Assembly (NCBI RefSeq): GCF_000186865.1
Contig: NW_008705577.1
Coordinates: 730,291 to 794,290, forward strand
DNA: 64,000 bases
From: Aureococcus anophagefferens
Lineage: Eukaryota; Sar; Pelagophyceae; Pelagomonadales; Pelagomonadaceae
Direction of reading: 5' to 3'
Each line of letters opens with the position of its first letter. The stretch's first letter is position 1. Under the pieces are notes generated by a model. The model ran no database searches, was not told the origin of the DNA, and saw only the letters and a program-made list of their open reading frames with translations. Below are positions 51,804 to 60,420 of the stretch, piece after piece. A program made the position numbers and the translations under genes.

Positions 51804-51952
51804 AGGTCCCATTTTAGATTGTAAGGCTCGTTGCGGTACATGTCATTGTCTGGTCATGAATTGAACGACCGTGACGGCAACGTGCGGCGCCTACTACGAC
51901 CTCCTCTCCATCCCGGGCGGCGCCGAGGCGGCCTCGCGCGTGGCTTAAGATG

Positions 51953-53140
51953 TTACTCCGTCTCGTCGTCGTCGAGGGCCGCGGCGAACGCGCGCGCGTC
52001 GGACACGCTCATGTGCTGCCGGCGCACGGCGTCGACGACGTCGTCGTCGACGACAAGCCGAGCGAGCGTCGATTGGGCGAGCCGATCGAGCACCTCTCTG
52101 GCACGCCGGGCCGGACCCTCGTTGCCCTTCAGTGCAGCGAGCTGGTACCAACGCACGGCCTCTTCCAAATCGGCTTCGACGCCTTTGCCGTGCTCATAGG
52201 CATCGCCAACGTTTAACTGCGCGGCGGTAAATCCTTGCTCAGCTGATAATTTGAAATAAGAAAAAACCTGAACCGCCGAGTCCCAGCCGCCGCGCCCAGC
52301 ACGGTCCAAAATGAACGCGTATTGGTACTGCGCACCATGGTGGCCCCGGTCCGCAGCAGCGCGGTACAACGCCGCCGCCTTGTCGGGGTCCAAGGCAAAT
52401 GATTCGCGCTGGTAAATGAATGCAAGACAAAACATCGCTTCCACATTCCCGAGCTCGACGGCACGATGGTAAAACGTGACGCTTCGTTTCGCGTCTTTCA
52501 CGAGGCCAAGATGACCGTATTGTTGAGCATAAGCAAGAGAAAAAACAGCCTCCGGGACGTTGGCTTTGGCGTGGCGTTTAAGATTTGCCAAAAACACCTC
52601 CTGAGATTCATCGCTCGGTCTTCGACAGAAACAACACGGTTTACCATGCCCCATCTCTTTGAGGAGCTGATCTCTGCAGGAACAACAGACCTGCGTGCAA
52701 CAGCAGGAACGAAACGCGTGCGTCACGTTGACATCCCAGTCCTCCAAGCAGATCGGGCACCGCGACCCCATACGCTCCGAGAGCGGCGGCTTCCTCTCCG
52801 GTTCTGCCTCGCGTCGCGCGCGGGCCGCTTCGTGCTCCGCGCGGATGCGCGCGCGCGCCTCGTCCGCGCGCGACCGCTGCGCAGCCCGGCGCGCATCGGC
52901 CGCCTCCCGCATCTCGCGGAGCAGCAGACAGACTTTATGGTGGCCGCGCTCCGTCCAAACAACTCGTTGACAGGCCTCGGAGCAGAACAGCTTCGTGGAG
53001 CAGGGGCAGGTGATTTCCGCGGGGGCCGAGCAGTTCGCGCAGCCCTTAAATATCATGTGATAGTCGAGCTCCACCTTCGAGAGGCGCGCCGCGACCATCA
53101 GACTTCCCGCGACGGTCGATGTGGCCTTGGCGTCCTCCAT
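51953..53140 (-). CDS. MYND-RING-Sel1 repeat protein
   Basis: 395 aa, single exon. MYND finger CANCSAPAEITCPCSTKLFC ... HHKVC at about residues 32-70. RING-like CPICLEDWDVNVTHAFRSCC ... CCFC near 125-175. Four Sel1-type repeats follow (AVELGNVEAMFCLAFIYQRE; AALYRAAADRGHHGAQYQYA; FKLSAEQGFTAAQLNVGDAY; AVRWYQLAALKGNEG). It shares order and phrases (CPIC.EDWDVN, ARAR.EAEPE) with the gene at 21709-23520 but lacks the membrane tail. Likely a ubiquitin-ligase-type adaptor. The centre of the gene is noticeably poorer in GC. I start at 53140; longer frames overlap the divergent gene. Confidence 0.85.
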   Translation of the reverse strand: MEDAKATSTVAGSLMVAARLSKVELDYHMIFKGCANCSAPAEITCPCSTKLFCSEACQRVVWTERGHHKVCLLLREMREAADARRAAQRSRADEARARIRAEHEAARARREAEPERKPPLSERMGSRCPICLEDWDVNVTHAFRSCCCTQVCCSCRDQLLKEMGHGKPCCFCRRPSDESQEVFLANLKRHAKANVPEAVFSLAYAQQYGHLGLVKDAKRSVTFYHRAVELGNVEAMFCLAFIYQRESFALDPDKAAALYRAAADRGHHGAQYQYAFILDRAGRGGWDSAVQVFSYFKLSAEQGFTAAQLNVGDAYEHGKGVEADLEEAVRWYQLAALKGNEGPARRAREVLDRLAQSTLARLVVDDDVVDAVRRQHMSVSDARAFAAALDDDETE

Positions 53141-53240
53141 CGGCCCGAGACCGCGCCCCAAGCAGGCAAAAGGTGAAGCACTTCGAGCCAAAGTGAACCA
53201 GCGCAGCAATCTAGGCCGGCATGGCTGCCCGCGCGCAAAG
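53141..53240. promoter_or_regulatory. 100-bp divergent promoter
   Basis: Only 100 bp between the start codons of the MYND-Sel1 gene and the GT2/TPR gene. Contains AAAGTGAACCAGCGCAGCAA. No TATA. Confidence 0.4.
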
Positions 53241-54905
53241 ATGACAGCCATGAGGTCCTCCCTCGTCGTCGCAATCCTCACAATGTCGTGCGCCGCCGCC
53301 GGTGCGCCGACGCTGCTGCTCGCGCTCATGGTGCGCGACGAGGAGGCGAACCTACGGGCGAACCTGCCGGCCTTCTCCGGCCTCGCGGACTTCGTCGTCT
53401 GCGGCATCGACGACCGGAGCCGCGACGGGTCGGCGCGCGCCGTCGCCGAGGCGCTGCCCGACGTCCCGCGCTGGGTCTTCTACTTCCGCTTCGACGGCTT
53501 CGGCCGGGGCCGCACGGGCGTGTTCCGGGAGGCGTGGCGGAAGTTCCCCGAGGCGTCGCACGTCCTGGTCCTCGACCCGGACTGGGAGCTCGACGCGCCC
53601 CGGGCGAGCCGGGCCCACCTAAACGCGGACGAGCGCACCTTCCTCTTCAAGGTCTGGGACCGCAACGGCATGACGAGCCGCACGATGAACTGGCTCGTGC
53701 GGCACGAAGCGAACCTGACGTTCGAGCACCAGCTCCACGAGCAGCTCGTGCAGCCGAACGCGGGCCCCGGCCCCCAGCGCGCCCACGTGCTCCCCTGGGA
53801 GTTCGCGGAGCGGGAGGTGCGCGGGCGGGACACGTGGCACAGCGCCGCGACCTCTCACGGCCACTCGCAGTCGTACGCGCCTGCGTGGATTCCAAATCTT
53901 CAACTCGACTTCAATGTGCGCGTAATCGAACGATTTGGACCAGACTTTTTCGCTGCGCTTCGAGAACTCGACGAGAGCAATCGATTCGTCCAAAAATCAG
54001 CCGAATCGACTTCGATTTGACCGAGAGAAAGAGTTCTGAAGTTTGGTGGGACCCCCCAAACCAGTGGTTGGAATCCACACAGGTACGCGCGCTACCTCTT
54101 CGACCTCGAGCTGCTGGACATGGACCTCGCGGACCTCGGGCCCGACGACCCCCACACGCTCTTCTACCTCGGCGTCACGCACCTGAGCGCGCTCGACGCC
54201 ATGCTCGGCATCGGCGAGCACGAGCGGACGCCGCAGACGGACTACCACGTCGCGGAGGGCGTGAAATATCTGACGGCGCGCGTCGACGAGGCGCTCCTGG
54301 CCCGGGAGCGGGCGACCTTCGCGGGCGCCCACGAGCACACCTGGGGGGCCCTCCGCTGGCTCGCGCACGCGCACCACTTCTCCACGCGCGACTTCGCGCG
54401 AGCGCGGACGTTCTACGGGCGCTGCGCCGCGTACGACCCGGGCAGGCGCGACTGCGCCGTCTTCCTCGCCAAGCTCTGCCGCGACGAGGGCCGGCACGGC
54501 GAGGCCTTCGCGCTGGCCTTCGAGGCGCTCGCGGCCGAGGCGGCGCCGGCGGCGCCGCGCGACGCGCTCAAGATGGTCGACAACTTTTACGTGCCCCGGT
54601 GCACGCTCCCGCTCGAGGCCTCCCTCGCGCTCCTCCCGGCGCTGGAGACCGCCGCGCGCGACGGCGGCTGGCGCGCGCTGCGCCTCTTCGGGGTTCTGCT
54701 CCTCGAGCGCGCCGCGCGCGACTGCGACGACCCGGAGCGGCGCTTCGTCACGGAGCAGCCGGCGTTCGTGGCCGCGGCGCGGGACCGCTACGCGGCGCTG
54801 GGCCCGCCGGGGGCCTGCGCGCCGCGCGGGGACGCGCTCGCGGCGGCCGGGGGAAACGCCACGGCACTGGCCACCATGGTCGCCGCGGGCTTAGTCTTGT
54901 GTTAG
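53241..54905 (+). CDS. Secreted/Golgi GT2-like glycosyltransferase with TPR-like C-terminal half
   Basis: Exons 53241-53872 and 54083-54905 (484 aa, phase 2). A signal peptide (MTAMRSSLVVAILTMSCAAA) leads into a GT-A-type start: TLLLALMVRDEEANLRANLP, FVVCGIDDRSRDGSA and HVLVLDPDWEL (DxD-like). After splicing the C-terminal half has TPR-type helices: HTLFYLGVTHLSALDAML, GALRWLAHAHHFSTRDFARA and RTFYGRCAAYDPGRRDCAVF. Bacterial and algal GT2 proteins with trailing TPRs share this design; donor and acceptor sugars unknown. Its stop codon overlaps that of the convergent gene (54902-54905). Confidence 0.72.
53881..54082 (+). mobile_element. Introner family B (202 bp)
   Basis: Perfect TSD GTACGCGC at 53873-53880 and 54083-54090. 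Intron 53873-54082 starts with GT of the TSD, ends CCACACAG, phase 2. Body orientation relative to the gene is opposite to the copy at 8802-9004. Confidence 0.96.
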
Positions 54906-57233
54906 TTGACGGCGATGCGGCGGCAGATGGCGGCGACGAGGGACCGGCGCGTGGCCGCGGTCCTCTTCGGAGGCGCGGAGTCGAAGTCGGGGCCCAGGAG
55001 GTGGGCGAGCGCGAACTTTTGGGGCCGCGGGAGGCCCGCGCGGTGCGGCGCGGCGTCGTCGGCCGCGCGCAGCCGCATCGTCGCGCGGTAGGGCGTCGTC
55101 GACCGCCGGCCGAACGCCTCCGCCGGGTCGAAGACGGAACCGCTCCGCTCCGCGCGGAGGCCCGGGCGCCGCGGGCTCGACGCCGGGTCGGACACGTCGA
55201 AGCCGTCGGCGTCGCGGTCGCCGCCGCGCAGGAGCACGCCGCCGGGCGGCGCCTTGGGCCGCGGCTCCGGCGGCGCGAAGAAAGGCCAGTCGCCGAGGCG
55301 GAGCGCGGCCTCGCGCGCGTCCGTCGGGTGGCCGTTCGACCGCAGGTGGCGCTCCAGGGAGCTCGCCGGCGCCGCCTCGTCGGCCTCCCGGAGCCAGCGC
55401 CGCGGCGACGCCGTCGCGGTCGTCGACTTGGGCCGCGGCCGCGCCGGCGGCGCGGCGCGGCGCGGCGGCGCCGCGGGCCCCTGGGGCGCGGACGCGGGCC
55501 GCGCCTTGGGGTGCATCTGGTCCGGGCGCGGCGCCGCGAGGCGCGCCCAGGCCGCCTTGCGCTTCGACTTGCGGTCCTCGAGCTCCTCGACGTGCGCGAC
55601 CTGTGTGGAAATCAAACGGTGAGCTGGGTTATCCCAACCAAACTTCAGAACGCTCTCGCTCGGTCAAATCGACGTCGATGTGGCTGATTTCTGGACGAAT
55701 CAATTGCTCTCGTTGGGCCCTCGACGCACGGTCGAAGATATCGGTCCAAACCGTTCGAATGCGCGCACATTGAAGTCGGGTTGAAGCCACGCGGCGCGCG
55801 ACGTCCATCGCGTTCCGCACGGACGCGCGGTCGTAGTGCGCGTCCGCGTCGTGGTCCGCCGCGTCGATGCCGTGGAGGTGCGCGAGCATGGTCCCCAGGC
55901 GCTTGCTGTCCTCGGCCCGCAGCTTGGGCGCGAAGGAGTGGACGCCGCGCTTGAGCTCGCGCTCGTGGCGGAGCGCCTCGCGGTCCGCGATCTGCTGCCG
56001 CGCGCGGTCGTACCAGCGGAAGAAGACGATGGCGAACAGAAGTTTCCGCGGCTTGGCGTCGTAGAGCTTCGAGTGGCGCGGCCGCGCGGGGACGCGGACC
56101 TCCTCGAGGCGCGCGACGCGCTCCGCGGCCGAGTCCTTACTCCGCGCGTGCGCGGAGTCGCCCTTGAGCTTGATCTCGATGACGAGCTCCAGCAGCCCGC
56201 AGAACGACCGCAGGAGCACGCTCATCTCGGGCTTGCCCGACGAGTCGGACACGGAGTCGAGGCGCCGCTTCAGCCGCATGTGGCTGTCGAGCCAGATCTG
56301 CAGGAAATACGACGACGGCCGCGCGACCTTCGCCTCCGGCATCTTGATGAGCGACGCGACGTCGACCTCGGTGACGCCCTTGTCCTTCTTCACCTTCTGG
56401 AGCAGCAGCTTCGCCGTGAGCGCCTCGCGCCGCTTCTTGCGCTTCTTGGGGCGCGCGACGGAGTCATCGTCGTCGGCCTCGGCCGGCCCGCCGCCGATGC
56501 TCAATTTCAAATTCGCCGCCAGCGACGCCGCGGCCTCGGCGTCGTCGTCGTCGTCCTCCTCCTCCTCGTCGTCGTCGTCCTCCTCCTCCTCGCCGCCGGA
56601 GTCCGTCCGGAGCTCGTCGTCGTCGCCGCCGTCGACGTCCGGGACCTGGGACCCGCGCCGCGGCGCGTCGCGCGCCTTCACCGCGCGCTGGTAGCGCTCC
56701 AGACCCGCGGCCATCTGGTTCTGGAAGGCCACGGTCTGCCGCGTCACGCCCGCGGGCGGCGGCTTCTGGTTCGACGGCGCCATCACGATCGTCTTCTTCT
56801 TTTTCCGCTTCTTCTTCGGCTCGTGCTCGCTCTGCGTCGACGACCGCCGCTCCGGCGCGAGGCTCCGCGCGAGGAAGTCGGGCGTCGAGGGCGCCGCGAA
56901 CTGGTCGCGCCAGCCCGTCTCCGTGACCTGCAGGGCCCAGGGCAGGCACTGGCTCCGCGACCCGCGGCGCACCGCGCGGGTGAGCGTGCTCGACGCGACC
57001 TGGAGCTCGAGCTGCGGGTTGTAGGCCAGGGAGCCCTCGTCGCCCGCGGACCCGTCCTGCGACGCCTCGGACCGGAAGAAGGCCGTGGGGCGCCAGCCCT
57101 TGTTGCTGTCGTCGCTGAGGGACCCCTCCGTGCCGATGATGGACATCGGGTGCACGCTCTGGTGCCGCCCGTCGCGGCTCGCGGTGATCGTGAGGAGCTG
57201 CTGCCCCGACGGGCGCCGCGCCGAGGACGCCAT
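54902..57233 (-). CDS. Unknown probable nuclear protein with acidic and Lys-rich tracts
   Basis: Exons 57233-55803 and 55600-54902 (709 aa, phase 0). Features in order: a Ser-rich N-terminal region with HPMSIIGTEGSLSDDSNKGW; a KKKRKKKK basic run; a very acidic Asp/Glu tract (56530-56620); another KKRKKRR run; then a helical domain (SSYFLQIWLDSHMRLKRRLD, FCGLLELVIEIKL, LLFAIVFFRWYDRARQQIAD). The C-terminus is disordered. Charge blocks suggest chromatin or RNA-processing work, but no family is recognised. Start chosen at 57233 (ACCCATGG context), with 128 bp to the divergent gene. Confidence 0.68.
55601..55794 (-). mobile_element. Introner family B (194 bp)
   Basis: TSD TGCGCGAC/CGCGCGAC (7/8). 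Sense intron 55802-55601 starts GTCGCGCG and ends CCACACAG. Phase 0. Confidence 0.93.
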
Positions 57234-57361
57234 GGGTACTGCGGACGTTGAGGGCTGCCGACGACGCCGGCGGTCGACGAGCGGGAGAGCTCGAATGAAA
57301 CTGCGCAACGAGCCGTCGTTGAACCACTCGTATCTCAGCGAGCGAGCTACGGGTTCTGGCA
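57234..57361. promoter_or_regulatory. 128-bp divergent promoter
   Basis: Separates the unknown nuclear-like gene and the methyltransferase-gluconokinase gene. The right part (57290-57360) is less GC-rich. No TATA. Confidence 0.4.
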
Positions 57362-58540
57362 ATGTCCGAGTGGCTGGGCCTCCGGTCCCTCGACGAGGAT
57401 GCGCCGCTGGTCGACGCGGCGTCGTCGAGCTTCTCGCTCGCGCTGGGCAACACGATGGTGCTGCGCATCCCCATGGACCGCGACAAGCAGCTGCGCGGCG
57501 TCGACGCGGGCGGCGCCGGCACCGACGACGGCTCGAGCGAGACGGGCGCCGTCGTCTGGGACGGGTCCGTGCTGCTGTGCCGCGCCGCGGAGCGCATCGC
57601 CCCTGCTTCGCGCGTCCTCGAGCTCGGCGCGGGCTGCGGCGCCGCGGGCATCGCCGCGGCGCTCGCCGGCGCGCGAGCGACGCTGAGCGACCGGCCGCAC
57701 CGCGTCGCGGCGCTCGAGGCGAACGCGGCCGCCAACGGCGTAAACGTCGCCTGCGTCGCCCTCGACTGGCGCGCGCCCTACGACGCGGCGCTCGGCGAAA
57801 ATTTCGACGTCGTGCTCTGCGCGGACTGCGTCTACGACCTGGACCTCGTGGGCCCGCTCCTGCGCGCGGCGGCCGCGGCGCTCGCGGCCGGCGGCGTCGT
57901 CCTGGTCGCCGTCGACACGGCCGTGCGACGGGACAAGGCCTACGCGGCCTTCGAGGCCGCGGCGCCGTGCCTCTTCGAGGTCGTCGAGGAGGAGTCCTTC
58001 GCGTCGCGCGCGGCGTGGAGCAAAGGCGACGACAAGGAGGCGCTGCGGCTCTGGCGGCTCCGGCGGCCGCGGCGGCGGACCGTCGTGGTCATGGGCCCCT
58101 GCGGCGTCGGCAAGTCCACGGTCGGCGCGGCGCTCGCGGCCGCGCTGGGCCTCGACTTCCTCGACGCGGACGACTACCACCCGCCGGCGAACGTCGCGAA
58201 GATGGCGCGCGGCGAGGCCCTCGACGACGGCGACCGCGCGCCCTGGCTCGCGGCCGTCGCCGCGGCCGCGCGGCGCCGCCGCGGCGCCGTCGTCGCGTGC
58301 TCGGCGCTCAAGGCGGCGTACCGCGCCGCGTTCGACGGCGCGGCGACGTTCGTCTTCCTCGACGTGCCGCCGGCCGTCGTCCGCGCGCGCGTCGCGCGGC
58401 GGACCCACTTCATGCCCGCGTCCCTCGTCGACAGCCAGTACGGCGCGCTCGAGCGGCCGGACCCGGCCGCCGCCGTCGTCGTCGACGGCACGGCGCCCGT
58501 CGCGGCCCTCGTCGCGACGATTCTAGGGCGCTTGGCTTAG
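57362..58540 (+). CDS. Fusion of a METTL21-type methyltransferase and a gluconokinase
   Basis: 392 aa, single exon. Residues about 1-235 form a Methyltransf_16-like domain: GAVVWDGSVLLCR, the SAM loop VLELGAGCGAAGIAAAL (about 86-102), and CADCVYD near 154. Residues about 240-392 are a full GntK-type gluconate kinase: Walker A GPCGVGKST (about 245-253), DFLDADDYHPPANVAKMARG, LDDGDRAPWL, CSALKAAYR and HFMPASLVDSQYGALERP. The kinase makes 6-phosphogluconate for the pentose phosphate pathway; the methyltransferase family modifies protein lysines. Both domains look intact, and no stop or frame change separates them. The pairing is unusual; whether the methyltransferase acts on the kinase or another metabolic protein is unknown. 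Confidence 0.92.
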   Translation: MSEWLGLRSLDEDAPLVDAASSSFSLALGNTMVLRIPMDRDKQLRGVDAGGAGTDDGSSETGAVVWDGSVLLCRAAERIAPASRVLELGAGCGAAGIAAALAGARATLSDRPHRVAALEANAAANGVNVACVALDWRAPYDAALGENFDVVLCADCVYDLDLVGPLLRAAAAALAAGGVVLVAVDTAVRRDKAYAAFEAAAPCLFEVVEEESFASRAAWSKGDDKEALRLWRLRRPRRRTVVVMGPCGVGKSTVGAALAAALGLDFLDADDYHPPANVAKMARGEALDDGDRAPWLAAVAAAARRRRGAVVACSALKAAYRAAFDGAATFVFLDVPPAVVRARVARRTHFMPASLVDSQYGALERPDPAAAVVVDGTAPVAALVATILGRLA

Positions 58541-59343
58541 ACGAGGACGTAGTTCGCCGCGCTCTTGGCGGCGTCGAGGGGCGGGTGCTGCAGCCGCTCG
58601 ACCTTGCGCGTGCGGAGGAGCGGGAGGACGCCCGCGACGACGAAGGCGACGCTGCCCCAGAGGTAGCAGTAGGTGCCGTAGACCGCCGTCTCCTCGGCGC
58701 AGCCCAGGTCGGGCATGTAGAGCACGGAGCCGACGAGGAAGAGGCAGCTGCCGAACATCGTCGCGTTCGTCGTCGCCAACACGGAAACCTTCGCGAGGCG
58801 CGCGTCCTTGGAGCCGCCGGAGAAGGCGTCGCCCGTGTGCGCGCCGTTCAAAAAGCACGCGAAGATGAAGAGCGCGGAGCCGATGATGAAGCCGCCGGAG
58901 CCGTAGCGGCCCGCGGTCTCGGACCCGAGGCGCGACGACACCTCGGGGATGTAGAGCACCGTCGCGCCGTTGAAGAAGACGGAGCCGACGAGGTACAGAA
59001 AGTTCATCGTGACCTCGAAGCGGTGCGACACGTGCGACGCCTCCTCCATGTCGAAGAGCGACGTCGCGAAGTAGATGACGCCGCCGACGAGGTACAGGTA
59101 GCAGCCCGCCTCCACGTAGGCCGAGAAGCTCGGCAAAAAGTAGACGGACCCCACGACGAAGAGGAGCCCCGCGAAGACGTAGGCGTAGCCGAGCAGCGAC
59201 TCGACCCAGTGGACGTCGGCGACGTCGGCCTCGATCCACTCGACGACCTGGGCCACCTCGCCCTGGCACGTGAGGTGCTTGTGCGCCTTCGCCGCCGCCG
59301 AGAGGTGGAAGACGCGCGGCCGGGCGACCTGCGGGCGCGGCAT
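58537..59343 (-). CDS. YrhK-like multi-pass membrane protein
   Basis: 268 aa from the ATG at 59343. At least five hydrophobic units recur with a common pattern, FLYLVGSVFFNGATVLYIP, YLYLVGGVIYFATSLF, GSALFIFACFLN, GSCLFLVGSVLYMPD and YLWGSVAFVVAGVLPLL, matching the YrhK domain style (paired helices with GS.LF). Function of YrhK proteins is not known. The frame stays open upstream and reads protein-like (ELVNEQLEHFPKFLQHRNKQ), so an unseen 5' exon may exist. Its stop overlaps the stop of the convergent fusion gene (58537-58540). Confidence 0.72.
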   Translation of the reverse strand: MPRPQVARPRVFHLSAAAKAHKHLTCQGEVAQVVEWIEADVADVHWVESLLGYAYVFAGLLFVVGSVYFLPSFSAYVEAGCYLYLVGGVIYFATSLFDMEEASHVSHRFEVTMNFLYLVGSVFFNGATVLYIPEVSSRLGSETAGRYGSGGFIIGSALFIFACFLNGAHTGDAFSGGSKDARLAKVSVLATTNATMFGSCLFLVGSVLYMPDLGCAEETAVYGTYCYLWGSVAFVVAGVLPLLRTRKVERLQHPPLDAAKSAANYVLV

Positions 59344-59685
59344 TGCGACTGGGCTCGTGGCCGGAGCGGCGTAGCTGCGCGTGAGGCGCTGCTTGTTCCG
59401 GTGCTGGAGGAACTTGGGGAAGTGCTCGAGCTGCTCGTTCACGAGCTCGCAGCGCAGCCAGGCGACGGAGGACCAGCCGATCGGGGCAGCGTGCCGACGA
59501 GCCAAAGTTGCACATGCATGATGCTGCGGATGCAGCTCTCCCGGCCGAAGCGCTTCGCAAGCTACGTGTCGTCCTGCCGCGCCCCGCATCGGTTCGCGCG
59601 CGCCGCGTCGCACGCGCCCCGTCGCGCAGCCGCATCGGTTCGCCGGCCCGGGCGCCGCGTCGCCGCGCGACCCCCGGCCCCGACC

Positions 59686-60267
59686 ATGTACAAGCGCCTG
59701 CGCAAGGAGGCGGCGGAGGCGCGGCGGTCGACGGACCCGGACCTGCTGCTCTGCCCGTCGGAGGACAACCTGATGGACTGGCGCGCCTGGGTGCGCGGGC
59801 CCGAGGGCACGCCCTTCGAGCGGGGCGTCTTCGAGCTCGAGATCAAGGCGTGCGGCCAGTACCCGCTCGCGCCGCCCACCGTCCGCATGGTCACGCCCAT
59901 CTTCCACCCGAACATCCACGGCGTCTCCGGCGAGATCTGCCTCGACATCCTCAAGCAGGAGTGGAGCCCGGCCTGGACCCTCGCGTCCGCGTGCACGGCG
60001 ATCCGCGCGCTCCTCTCGGCGCCGAACCCGGACAGCCCGCTCAACTGCGACGCGGGCAACGTCATGCGCGCGGGCGACATGGACGGCTTCCGGGCCACGG
60101 CGCGCCAGTGCGTCGAGGACCACGCGCGCGGCGGCATGCCGAGCCGGGACGCGCTCGGCGACCTCGCGGCGCCGGGCAAGGCCGCGGCGCCGCCGGGCCG
60201 CTGCTCGACGTGGACGGCGATCCTCGTCGTGCTCGTACCCGTCCTCTGGGCCCTCTCCGCCATCTAG
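59686..60267 (+). CDS. PEX4-type ubiquitin-conjugating enzyme with C-terminal membrane anchor
   Basis: 193 aa, single exon. E2 fold landmarks: MYKRLRKEAAEARR helix, HPN (His near 74), GEICLDILKQEWSPAWTL with catalytic Cys near 85, then PNPDSPLNCDAGNVMRAGDM. The ICLDILK..W.PAWTL...C.AI.AL and DSPLNCD.GN..R.GD motifs are those of PEX4 (plant UBC21/PEX4), which mono-ubiquitinates PEX5 at peroxisomes. Unlike typical soluble PEX4, the last about 20 residues (WTAILVVLVPVLWALSAI) form a hydrophobic tail anchor. This could replace docking by PEX22. An ER-type E2 (UBE2J) is the main alternative but fits the core motifs less well. Confidence 0.85.
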   Translation: MYKRLRKEAAEARRSTDPDLLLCPSEDNLMDWRAWVRGPEGTPFERGVFELEIKACGQYPLAPPTVRMVTPIFHPNIHGVSGEICLDILKQEWSPAWTLASACTAIRALLSAPNPDSPLNCDAGNVMRAGDMDGFRATARQCVEDHARGGMPSRDALGDLAAPGKAAAPPGRCSTWTAILVVLVPVLWALSAI

Positions 60268-60420
60268 GACGGCGCAGTGGTTCTCTAACGCGGCGCGCGC
60301 GCGAGCGCGGCTAGTCTTAGACCCGCGACCCCCCGCGAAGGAAATTGCCACTGATTTGAGAGCTCGCGCCACTCAAGTCTCACACCGGGCAGCGTCGTCG
60401 CGCCGTCAACCGTGCGCGCA

